Assembly: GCA_002340515.1 (NCBI GenBank)
Contig: DDMF01000019.1
Span: 11,409-18,682 of the forward strand
Length of the DNA stretch: 7,274 bases
From: Rhodobacteraceae bacterium UBA2553
GTDB taxonomy: Bacteria > Pseudomonadota > Alphaproteobacteria > Rhodobacterales > Rhodobacteraceae
Reading direction: 5' to 3'
Shown here: piece by piece, positions 1 through 5,689 of the stretch
How the letters are laid out: every line of letters begins with the position of its first letter
Position numbering within the stretch: the stretch's first letter is position 1
Program-made: the position numbers and the translations under genes
Notes under the pieces: model-generated
What the model was told of the DNA's origin: nothing
Databases searched by the model: none
Seen by the model: only the letters and a program-made list of their open reading frames with translations

Positions 1-1089
1 TTCAGCGGGCGGACGATAGGCGGTCAAACGACCAATTGAGGGCAAGAACCCGCGATAGGGGTCTTCGGCATAAAGCCGGTTTTCAATCGCCCAGCCGTTC
101 AGTTTGATGTCGTCCTGCGTGATCGACAGCTTCTCGCCATTTGCGACCCGGATCATCTGTTCCACAAGGTCAACACCGGTGATCAGCTCGGTCACGGGGT
201 GTTCCACCTGAAGGCGTGTGTTCATCTCAAGGAAATAGAAATTCTTGTCGCCATCCACGATGAATTCCACGGTCCCAGCGGAGGCGTAATCCACGGCTTG
301 CGCCAAGGCCACAGCCTGTTCGCCCATGGCTTTGCGGGTTTTCTCGTCCAAAAACGGGCTTGGCGCTTCTTCCACAACTTTTTGCTGACGGCGCTGGATC
401 GAACACTCGCGTTCACCCAGATAGATACCGTTGCCGTGGCTGTCGCAAAGCACCTGAATTTCGATGTGGCGCGGTTGGGTGATGAATTTTTCGATGAAAA
501 TCCGGTCATCGCCAAAGCTGTTCGCGGCTTCGTTTTTCGACGATTGGAACCCTTCGCGGGCCTCGTCATCATTCCACGCAATCCGCATGCCTTTGCCGCC
601 GCCACCGGCCGAGGCTTTGATCATCACCGGATAGCCAACCTGGTTGGAGATTTTCACCGCCTCTTCGGCGTCTTCGATCAACCCCATGTAACCGGGCACG
701 GTCGACACGCCGGCCTCTTGGGCGATTTTCTTCGAGGTGATCTTGTCACCCATCTTTTCAATTGCGCCCACTGGTGGCCCAACAAAAGCGACGCCTTCAG
801 CGGCCAGCGCCGTTGCGAATTTCGAGTTTTCGGACAGGAAACCATAGCCGGGATGCACGGCTTGCGCACCAGACGACCTGATTGCCTCCATCACCTTATC
901 AATGACAATATAGGACTGATTGGCCGGGGGCGGGCCGATGTGAACCGCCTCATCCGCCATTTTCACATGAAGCGCGCTTTTATCCGCATCTGAATAAATC
1001 GCAACGGTCTGAATGCCCATTTTACGAGCGGTCTTGATCACGCGGCAGGCGATCTCGCCCCGGTTTGCAATCAGGATCTTGTTGAACAT
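1..1089 (-). CDS. pccA: Propionyl-CoA carboxylase alpha subunit, biotin carboxylase part (partial, 3' end outside window)
   Basis: This is the N-terminal 363 residues of the biotin-dependent acyl-CoA carboxylase alpha chain, which uses ATP and bicarbonate to carboxylate biotin; PccB then transfers the carboxyl group to propionyl-CoA in the cytosol. Visible landmarks are the start MFNKILIANRGEIACRV, the ATP-grasp glycine loop KASAGGGGKGMR at about 158-169, HIEIQV with H208 and E210, E275, the FLEMNTRLQVEHP block with E288, N290, R292 and E296, and R338 in ENRLYAEDP. These match the active-site positions of E. coli AccC almost number for number. Full-length PccA is usually about 660-680 residues, so the rest of the BC domain, the linker and the biotinyl domain lie beyond base 1. 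The start at 1089 fits the family N-terminus; a purine-rich stretch with AGGGA lies just upstream. PccA rather than AccC or MccA is inferred from the pccB and pccR neighbours. Confidence 0.95.
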   Translation of the reverse strand, partial: MFNKILIANRGEIACRVIKTARKMGIQTVAIYSDADKSALHVKMADEAVHIGPPPANQSYIVIDKVMEAIRSSGAQAVHPGYGFLSENSKFATALAAEGVAFVGPPVGAIEKMGDKITSKKIAQEAGVSTVPGYMGLIEDAEEAVKISNQVGYPVMIKASAGGGGKGMRIAWNDDEAREGFQSSKNEAANSFGDDRIFIEKFITQPRHIEIQVLCDSHGNGIYLGERECSIQRRQQKVVEEAPSPFLDEKTRKAMGEQAVALAQAVDYASAGTVEFIVDGDKNFYFLEMNTRLQVEHPVTELITGVDLVEQMIRVANGEKLSITQDDIKLNGWAIENRLYAEDPYRGFLPSIGRLTAYRPPAE

Positions 1090-1144
1090 GTCCTGTCCCT
1101 TCTTCATGTGGTGGCAAGGGGCATGGCCCCTGGCACATTGGCAA

Positions 1145-1178
1145 CAAAAAACCCACCAGAGGGCAAACCTCTGGCGGG
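1145..1178 (-). terminator. Intrinsic terminator between lipoprotein gene and pccA
   Basis: On the minus strand an 11-bp stem (arms 1178-1168 and 1162-1152, with one G-U pair at 1175/1155) closes a 5-nt loop and is followed directly by six T residues (1151-1146). This is the classic form of a Rho-independent terminator. It lies about 70 nt after the lipoprotein stop codon and about 55 nt before the pccA start, so it should stop or reduce transcription entering pccA from upstream. Confidence 0.85.
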
Positions 1179-1248
1179 CATATTCAAACGCGGGACACCA
1201 ATGGCGGCCCACATATTCTTTTTTACGGTCTTAGTGTCTGTGCAAAGA

Positions 1249-1479
1249 TCAGTTACAGAACCTGACGCCGAGATCGTCGCAAAGCGCACCTGCGCCCGCG
1301 CCAATGATCGCACCGGTAAGCAGGTTGCCACTGGTTGCTTGCGCAACCACGGCGCCCGTGGCCGCACCGGCCCCCGCCCGTTCAAGGTCATTCCACTGAC
1401 ATCCCGCCAGTACGGCAAGCGCACAGGCGCCCATAACGACTTTTGTGCCGACTTTGGGGGCGAATTTCGCAATTTGCAT
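1249..1479 (-). CDS. Small glycine-rich outer-membrane lipoprotein, function unknown
   Basis: This 76-residue protein has a lipoprotein signal peptide. A short basic N-terminus (K5, K9, K13) is followed by a hydrophobic stretch and the lipobox LAGC, with the lipidated cysteine at C27. The residue after it is Q, not D, which favours outer-membrane sorting. The mature part is only 50 residues and rich in G and A (about 35-65, with AGAGAATGA and TGAIIGAGAGA), resembling glycine-zipper segments of small envelope lipoproteins; C67 and C75 near the end could form a disulfide. The start at 1479 has a GAGG-type ribosome site about 9 nt upstream; an internal Met16 would give an unusually short signal. 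It sits between two intrinsic terminators, directly ahead of pccA, and has its own TTTGCAAA box upstream. Its role is unknown; coexpression with propionate metabolism is inferred from position only. Confidence 0.82.
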   Translation of the reverse strand: MQIAKFAPKVGTKVVMGACALAVLAGCQWNDLERAGAGAATGAVVAQATSGNLLTGAIIGAGAGALCDDLGVRFCN

Positions 1480-1508
1480 TTTTGACTGCCTCGTTTTGTC
1501 TTATTATT

Positions 1509-1524
1509 AGCACCTATAGTGCCA
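1509..1524 (-). promoter_or_regulatory. Possible sigma-54-like (-24/-12) promoter for lipoprotein gene
   Basis: The minus strand reads TGGCACTATAGGTGCT. TGGCAC matches the -24 element fully, and GG and GC have the 10-nt separation expected of a -24/-12 promoter. The -12 part is GTGCT rather than TTGCT. Transcription would begin near 1499, giving a leader of about 20 nt with the GAGG ribosome site. The same bases form an imperfect inverted repeat (GCAC-CTATA-GTGC), so a repressor site is an alternative. A sigma-70 reading is weak: the only -35-like hexamer, TTGCAA inside the TTTGCAAA box, lies 19 nt from TATAGG. Confidence 0.35.
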
Positions 1525-1536
1525 AGGCCGTCATGA

Positions 1537-1544
1537 TTTGCAAA
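1537..1544. promoter_or_regulatory. PccR-type operator box TTTGCAAA upstream of lipoprotein-pccA unit
   Basis: A perfect TTTGCAAA palindrome lies 58-65 bases before the lipoprotein start. The same 8-mer occurs twice before pccB and twice before pccR, and nowhere inside a gene in this window. TTTGCAAA is the motif linked to PccR control of pccB in Rhodobacter sphaeroides (recalled from the literature). Only a single copy is present here, whereas the other sites are pairs. Confidence 0.6.
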
Positions 1545-1582
1545 GCGATATTGTTGGGGCTGGACCGGGCGGGCGCAATCAT

Positions 1583-1611
1583 GCGCAGCACCACGTTTAG
1601 GCGCAGCACCA
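1583..1611. repeat. 11-bp direct repeat upstream of lipoprotein promoter
   Basis: GCGCAGCACCA occurs at 1583-1593 and again at 1601-1611, with the copies 18 bp apart start to start (TGGTGCTGCGC on the minus strand). The repeat lies about 85-110 bases upstream of the start site predicted from the -24/-12-like element. That is a usual distance for an activator binding site, though no protein can be named. Confidence 0.5.
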
Positions 1612-1618
1612 GTATCGC

Positions 1619-1657
1619 AAAAGAAACCCGGCTCGGACCAAAAGGTCCGAAACCGGG
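1619..1657 (-). terminator. Intrinsic terminator ending the pccB transcript
   Basis: On the minus strand a GC-rich stem (arms 1657-1644 and 1639-1627, with a mismatch and a one-base bulge near the middle) closes a TTTT loop and is followed by TTTCTTTT (1626-1619). It faces the pccB and small-gene transcription unit and lies about 175 nt after the last stop codon of that unit. No T-run follows on the plus strand, so it should act in one direction only. Confidence 0.82.
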
Positions 1658-1831
1658 GAGAAGAAGGGGAAGGGTAGTGGCTCTTGCAAGCCACAGCAAA
1701 ACGCGGGGATTGTGCGCTTGCTTGATTAAGAGATTGGCACACCACAGGCCGGATACAAGAGGCCCATGACGAAGACTTCGCCATTTGGGCCGGTTCTTGC
1801 CGGTTTTGGAGAGGGCCAAGCAAATTCATGC
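1658..1831 (-). other. Long 3' untranslated stretch before the terminator
   Basis: No convincing gene is seen in these 174 bases. The open frames that cross them lack family-like sequence, a good ribosome site and a plausible protein composition. On the minus strand the last part before the terminator is pyrimidine-rich (around 1680-1656, CCTTCCCCTTCTTCCCC). A long 3' UTR or a 3'-derived small RNA using the downstream terminator is possible but unproven. The remaining intergenic part (1480-1618) holds the promoter, operator and repeat described separately. Confidence 0.4.
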
Positions 1832-2209
1832 CTAAAAGCCCTCTTCTTCGTCAAAATCCACGTCCGGAAACGCCGCGCGGGCGCGGTCAATGTCCAGAAC
1901 CAGCATTGCCTCATAGCTTGCGGGATCAAAGGGATCCTCGGCAGGGACCACCTCGCGGCCAAAGAGCCAGCTCAGACGGCCCGCATCCAGATTGCCGCGC
2001 TCAAACGGCTGATCGCCGAAGTTTTCCCACAGCGCTTTGACAAAGCCCTGATCCGCGCGGCGATCGGCCGGACGGCGATCCGCAAACCGTTCGCGCGCCT
2101 TCAGGGGCGTGGCCCCGTCTTTCGCGGCACGGCGCAGGACAAATTGAAAATCGGTTCCAGGCAAACGCCCGGGGAACCCTTTGTGTTTCAGCATATATGG
2201 CAATGCCAT
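1832..2209 (-). CDS. Conserved-looking hypothetical cytosolic protein
   Basis: This 125-residue protein is of unrecognised family. It has no signal peptide, membrane segment or cysteine. The N-terminal half is basic (RR and K clusters at about 26-52, including ADRRPADRRAD), while the tail is strongly acidic and ends DVDFDEEEGF. A central WENFGDQPFERG stretch and an FGREVVPAEDPFDPASYEAML stretch look like ordered elements. Its ATG shares the A of the upstream stop codon (TAATG at 2211-2207), so translation is probably coupled to the preceding exported-protein gene. It is the last gene before the terminator at 1657-1619. It is taken as real because of the coupling, the good coding character and its place in a compact operon; its function cannot be inferred beyond possible coexpression with pccB. 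Confidence 0.75.
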   Translation of the reverse strand: MALPYMLKHKGFPGRLPGTDFQFVLRRAAKDGATPLKARERFADRRPADRRADQGFVKALWENFGDQPFERGNLDAGRLSWLFGREVVPAEDPFDPASYEAMLVLDIDRARAAFPDVDFDEEEGF

Positions 2210-2703
2210 TAGAAGCCCTCCCAGAAACAGGCCCCATCCTCGGGGCGATAGGCCTCGAAATACTGGGTTGCGTCGGGATCGGCCACACCGAACTCGACCT
2301 CACGGTCAGAAAGCACGATAATTATCTGATCCGGCATCTCGCCGGGGGCCACCACGATCCAAGGCAGCACATAATCCTGACACAGCGCTGCCATGTCTTC
2401 TTCAGCCTGTGAAAAGACCACATTGCCCTTATTGCGGGCAATGCCGGGGGCCAGAAAGCGATAGCGTATGGCGGTTCCAGCGGCACTTTCTTCGCCCCGG
2501 ATCACATCCAGAAACGAGATTTCTTGGCCCGAGGGAACCGTGATGACGAAATCAGGATCCCACGCCTCATCTTTGGCAAACGCAGGTTTGGCAAACGCAG
2601 GCGCAGACAACGCCCCGGCAAGGGTCAAGCTTAGGGTCAGGGCAACCAATGCTCCTGCCCTGCCGTGCCCCTTACGGGTTCGATATGTCTGCGCCAACGT
2701 CAT
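2209..2703 (-). CDS. Exported hypothetical protein, probably DUF6497-like
   Basis: This 164-residue protein begins with a signal peptide: a basic N-region up to R15, a hydrophobic core at about 17-34, then APAFA followed by KPAFAKD. Cleavage is likely after A38 or A43, which places the protein in the periplasm. The mature domain contains ITVPSGQEISFLDVI, RYRFLAPGIA, LCQDYVLPWI, PDQIIIVLSDREVEFG and a conserved-looking tail, DPDATQYFEAYR...CFWEGF. C108 and C159 could form a disulfide. The pattern recalls the small Rhodobacteraceae family DUF6497; this is from memory and has not been searched. The start lies 24 nt after the pccB stop with a GGAG-like site, and the stop overlaps the next ATG, so it is in an operon with pccB. 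The biochemical role is unknown. Confidence 0.82.
   Translation of the reverse strand: MTLAQTYRTRKGHGRAGALVALTLSLTLAGALSAPAFAKPAFAKDEAWDPDFVITVPSGQEISFLDVIRGEESAAGTAIRYRFLAPGIARNKGNVVFSQAEEDMAALCQDYVLPWIVVAPGEMPDQIIIVLSDREVEFGVADPDATQYFEAYRPEDGACFWEGF
2572..2601. repeat. Perfect 15-bp tandem duplication in a signal peptide region
   Basis: TTTGGCAAACGCAGG occurs twice back to back (2572-2586 and 2587-2601). In the exported-protein gene it encodes the five residues PAFAK twice and keeps the reading frame. It therefore doubles the likely signal peptidase site and lengthens the N-terminus by five residues. It looks like a recent slippage duplication. Confidence 0.9.
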
Positions 2704-2727
2704 GTTTTCATCGTCTCCGGTTCAGCC

Positions 2728-4260
2728 TTACAATGGAATATTGTCGTGCTTTTTCCATGGGTTCTCGAGTTTTTTACCCCGAAGCGAGGCAAAGGCGCGG
2801 CTCACGCGCATCCGCGTTGAGCGGGGCTGGATCACCTCGTCGATAAAGCCGCGTTCAGCCGCCACAAACGGGTTGGCAAAACGATCTTCGTAATCGGCGG
2901 TGCGCTGTGCGATTTTCTCGGGGTCATTCAATTCGGAGCGATAGAGGATTTCCGTCGCGCCTTTGGCCCCCATCACCGCAATCTGCGCCTTGGGCCACGC
3001 ATAGTTGAAATCACCGCGCAGGTGCTTGGACGCCATCACGTCATAAGCCCCACCGTAAGCTTTGCGGGTGATTACCGTCACTTTCGGAACGGTCGCTTCG
3101 CCGTAAGCAAACAACAGTTTCGCACCATGTTTGATCACGCCACCATATTCCTGAGAAGTCCCGGGCAAAAAGCCAGGTACGTCAACCAGCGTCAGGATCG
3201 GGATTTCAAACGCATCGCAAAAGCGCACAAACCGCGCCGCTTTGCGCGAGCTGTCGATGTCGAGACACCCGGCCAGAACCATCGGTTGGTTGGCCACAAC
3301 ACCCACGGTCTGCCCCTCAAGGCGGATATAGCCGGTGATGATGTTCTTGGCGTAATCTTCCTGAATTTCAAAGAAGTCGCCCTCATCCGCCAGCTTGGTA
3401 ATCAGCTCTTTCATGTCATAAGGCGCGTTCGGGTTTTCCGGCACCAAAGTGTCAAGGCTTTCCTCAATGCGGCCCGGTTCATCAAAGAACGGGCGCACGG
3501 GGGCTTTTTCACGGTTGTTGAGCGGCAGGAAATCCACCAAGCGGCGCACTTCTGACAGGGCTTCGACGTCATTTTCAAACGCACCATCCGCGACAGAGGA
3601 TTTTTTGGTGTGAGTCGAGGCGCCGCCAAGCTCCTCTGCGGTCACGACCTCATTGGTCACGGTTTTCACCACATCAGGCCCGGTCACGAACATGTAAGAC
3701 GTGTCTTTAACCATGAAGATAAAGTCGGTCATCGCGGGCGAATAGACCGCCCCACCGGCACATGGCCCCATGATCACCGAAATCTGCGGCACCACGCCCG
3801 AGGCCATAATGTTCTTTTGGAACACTTCCGCATAGCCCGCCAAAGAGGCCACGCCTTCTTGAATTCGCGCACCACCTGAATCGTTGATCCCAATCACCGG
3901 CGCGCCATTTTGCATCGCCATGTCCATGATCTTGCAGATCTTTTCCGCGTGCGTTTCAGACAGCGAGCCACCAAACACGGTGAAATCCTGCGAGAACACA
4001 TAGACCAAGCGGCCATTGATGGTGCCCCACCCGGTGACCACACCGTCGCCTGCGGGCTTGTCTGCCTCCATACCAAATTCGGTACAGCGGTGGGTTTTGA
4101 ACATGTCGAACTCTTCAAACGAGCCCTCGTCCAGCAAGAGTTCAACCCGCTCACGCGCGGTTAATTTGCCCTTGGCATGTTGGCTGTCGATCCGACGCTG
4201 ACCGCCACCAAGGCGGGCTTTCTCACGGCGGTCTTCCAGTTCCTGAAGGATATCTTTCAT
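2728..4260 (-). CDS. pccB: Propionyl-CoA carboxylase beta subunit (carboxyltransferase)
   Basis: This 510-residue carboxyltransferase moves the carboxyl group from biotin to propionyl-CoA, giving (S)-methylmalonyl-CoA, and works with PccA in an alpha6-beta6 type cytosolic complex. The length is normal for the family. The N-terminal half has FTVFGGSLSETHAEKI (93-108), the acyl-CoA oxyanion-hole motif SGGARIQEG (128-136) and GPCAGGAVYSPAMTDF (165-180). The C-terminal half has VDVPGFLPGTSQE (359-371) and RKAYGGAYDVMASKHL (399-414). D407 in GGAYDVM corresponds to the aspartate that marks propionyl-CoA rather than acetyl-CoA specificity in studied homologues. The start at 4260 fits the family and has a strong AAGGAG site. 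It is the first gene of its unit, divergent from the MFS gene, with a cluster of TTTGCAAA boxes upstream. Methylcrotonyl-CoA carboxylase is less likely given D407 and the neighbouring pccR. Confidence 0.96.
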   Translation of the reverse strand: MKDILQELEDRREKARLGGGQRRIDSQHAKGKLTARERVELLLDEGSFEEFDMFKTHRCTEFGMEADKPAGDGVVTGWGTINGRLVYVFSQDFTVFGGSLSETHAEKICKIMDMAMQNGAPVIGINDSGGARIQEGVASLAGYAEVFQKNIMASGVVPQISVIMGPCAGGAVYSPAMTDFIFMVKDTSYMFVTGPDVVKTVTNEVVTAEELGGASTHTKKSSVADGAFENDVEALSEVRRLVDFLPLNNREKAPVRPFFDEPGRIEESLDTLVPENPNAPYDMKELITKLADEGDFFEIQEDYAKNIITGYIRLEGQTVGVVANQPMVLAGCLDIDSSRKAARFVRFCDAFEIPILTLVDVPGFLPGTSQEYGGVIKHGAKLLFAYGEATVPKVTVITRKAYGGAYDVMASKHLRGDFNYAWPKAQIAVMGAKGATEILYRSELNDPEKIAQRTADYEDRFANPFVAAERGFIDEVIQPRSTRMRVSRAFASLRGKKLENPWKKHDNIPL

Positions 4261-4269
4261 CTGGCGGCA

Positions 4270-4275
4270 CTCCTT
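4270..4275 (-). promoter_or_regulatory. Strong ribosome binding site of pccB
   Basis: The minus strand reads AAGGAG 9 nt before the pccB ATG, a near-perfect Shine-Dalgarno match. It fixes the start at 4260 and is clearly better than the sites of the other genes in the window. Confidence 0.85.
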
Positions 4276-4330
4276 GATTTGTGGGCAAACTAGCCGGTTT
4301 TACCATGATGCGGAAGGAAAATAGGGCGAA

Positions 4331-4381
4331 TTTGCATAATTGTTGCAATGCATCTTTTGCAAATTGAATATTTGCAAATAT
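4331..4381. promoter_or_regulatory. PccR operator cluster in the pccB / MFS divergent promoter
   Basis: Two perfect TTTGCAAA palindromes (4356-4363 and 4371-4378) are 15 bp apart centre to centre. The second extends to the 14-bp palindrome ATATTTGCAAATAT (4368-4381). Two weaker relatives lie on the pccB side: TTGCAA (4343-4348) and TTTGCATA (4331-4338). The boxes are about 70-120 bases from the pccB start and about 70-120 bases from the MFS start, so one bound complex could affect both. Possible core promoters overlap the boxes: on the minus strand TTGCAA (4362-4357) with TATGCA 18 nt on, and on the plus strand TTGCAA (4357-4362) with TATCGT 16 nt on. These promoter assignments are weak. Known PccR control of pccB in R. 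sphaeroides supports the operator call. Confidence 0.75.
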
Positions 4382-4443
4382 CGTAAGCCGTGATGCCCCC
4401 GTAACTCAAATTGATTGGACAGCCCCGGCCCAGCCCCCTAGCC

Positions 4444-4457
4444 ATTGCATATGCAAT
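4444..4457. promoter_or_regulatory. 14-bp palindrome covering the MFS start codon
   Basis: ATTGCATATGCAAT is a perfect palindrome and its centre is the ATG of the MFS gene at 4451. It contains TTGCAT and ATGCAA, each one or two bases from a half of the TTTGCAAA box. It could be a degenerate operator or a start-codon hairpin in RNA. Chance is a realistic alternative. Confidence 0.3.
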
Positions 4458-5680
4458 CATTTCAAGCACCTTCTCAGGGGCCCAAACGGTTTATGGACCC
4501 TTGCAGCCCGCCCCATGTCTTTACATTGACCTTTGTGGCCGCCGCGGCCGCCATGTCGATGAATGTCTTTCTGCCGTCACTGCCGGGCATGGCGCTGTAT
4601 TTTAAGACGGATTACCATGTGGTGCAGCTGTCTGTGGCGCTGTATTTACTTGTGAACGCGGTGATGCAAATCATTGTCGGGCCGTTGTCGGATCGCTTTG
4701 GCCGCCGCCCTGTCGTGCTTTACGGGTTTTTTATCTATATCCTGGCCTCGGTTGGCTGCGTTTTCGCCCCCAACATCACCACATTCCTGATCTTTCGCAT
4801 GTTACAAGCAACCGTTGTGGCCGGCATGGTGCTGTCGCGCGCCACAGTGCGCGATATGGTGCCGGACGCACAGGCCGCGTCGATGATTGGCTATGTGACC
4901 ATGGGCATGTCGATTGTGCCGATGATTGGCCCCTCTATTGGTGGCGTTTTCGACGAAGTCTTTGGTTGGAAAGCAAACTTCTGGTTGCAAGCGATCACGG
5001 GTGTCGCCGCGCTCTGGTTGGCTTGGGGCAATTGGGGCGAGACGTCTAAACCGCGCGCCGGTGGCTTTGGTGAGCAACTGCGCGCCTATCCTGCCCTGCT
5101 TTCATCACCACGTTTTTGGGGCTATAGCCTGACCGCCGCGCTGACCTCCGGGGCCTTTTTCGCCTATCTGGGCGGCGCGCCCTATGTGGGCACCAATATT
5201 TACAATATGGAGCCCGCCCGGTTGGGGTTCTTTTTCGGCGCACCTGCCGCAGGCTATCTGATCGGTAACTTCCTGTCGGGCCGGTATTCAGTGCGCGTCG
5301 GCATGAACAATATGGTGCTGTTTGGCGCAATGACCACCGCATCGGGCATGTTGATGTCGATGTTTTTCTTCTCGCTTGGATACAGTTCTGAATATGTGTT
5401 TTTTGGCTTTATGATCCTTGTGGGGGTTGGCAATGGACTGACGCTTCCCAATGCAAATGCGGGCCTGATGGGGGTGCGCCCTGATCTCGCGGGAAGTGCG
5501 GCTGGCCTTGGCGGTGCGCTGATGATCGGCGGGGGCGCGGCCCTGTCGGCCCTGTCCGGTATCCTGTTGGGCGATGGGAATTCTGCGATGCCGCTTCTTA
5601 GGGTTATGCTGATCTCGGCGCTTCTTTCGCTGGTGTCGATCCTTTACGTCATTCATCGCGCCCGCAAATTGGGGCTTTGA
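4451..5680 (+). CDS. Bcr/CflA-type multidrug efflux MFS transporter
   Basis: This 409-residue inner-membrane protein has about 12 hydrophobic helices and belongs to the DHA1 (Bcr/CflA) branch of the major facilitator superfamily, which mostly exports drugs or small metabolites by proton antiport. Seen in order: helix 1 with SMNVFLPSLPGMA (36-48), motif A GPLSDRFGRRPV between helices 2 and 3 (77-88), SRATVRDMV in helix 4 (129-137), and antiporter motif C, PMIGPSIGG, in helix 5 (157-165). Most Bcr relatives have an aspartate (DMYLP) where N38 stands here. The ATG at 4451 is preferred over TTG 4445; ATG 4493 is a second option with an AGGGG stretch upstream, but it would remove residues that precede helix 1 in relatives. 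No good ribosome site is seen at 4451. It is divergent from pccB and followed by pccR after 62 bases. The substrate is unknown; an organic acid or a toxic propionate product is only a guess. Confidence 0.88.
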   Translation: MQSFQAPSQGPKRFMDPCSPPHVFTLTFVAAAAAMSMNVFLPSLPGMALYFKTDYHVVQLSVALYLLVNAVMQIIVGPLSDRFGRRPVVLYGFFIYILASVGCVFAPNITTFLIFRMLQATVVAGMVLSRATVRDMVPDAQAASMIGYVTMGMSIVPMIGPSIGGVFDEVFGWKANFWLQAITGVAALWLAWGNWGETSKPRAGGFGEQLRAYPALLSSPRFWGYSLTAALTSGAFFAYLGGAPYVGTNIYNMEPARLGFFFGAPAAGYLIGNFLSGRYSVRVGMNNMVLFGAMTTASGMLMSMFFFSLGYSSEYVFFGFMILVGVGNGLTLPNANAGLMGVRPDLAGSAAGLGGALMIGGGAALSALSGILLGDGNSAMPLLRVMLISALLSLVSILYVIHRARKLGL

Positions 5681-5689
5681 CGACACGGC

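Noticed and set aside
199..993. 264-codon open frame on the plus strand
   Set aside because: It is antisense to the clearly coding biotin carboxylase domain of pccA and has no family-like sequence.
1064..1071. TTTGCAAT as a further PccR box
   Set aside because: It lies in the conserved IANRG codons of pccA and is one base off the palindrome.
1117..1131. AGGGGC-ATG-GCCCCT inverted repeat in the pccA leader as a terminator
   Set aside because: The stem is only six pairs and no T-run follows on either strand.
1683..1690. CTTGCAAG as a PccR box
   Set aside because: Only the inner six bases match, and it lies in a transcribed 3' region before a terminator.
1104..1829. 241-codon minus-strand open frame
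   Set aside because: It runs across both terminators and overlaps the lipoprotein gene in another frame; composition is rich in R, S and P with no recognisable motif.
2572..2601. TTTGGCAAA copies as PccR boxes
   Set aside because: An extra G breaks the palindrome, and the sequence is explained by the PAFAK codons and the tandem duplication.
3022..3555. 177-codon plus-strand open frame
   Set aside because: Antisense to the conserved core of pccB; a shadow of GC-rich coding sequence.
4445..4450. TTG start for the MFS gene
   Set aside because: The ATG two codons later is the more likely start; no ribosome site favours the TTG.
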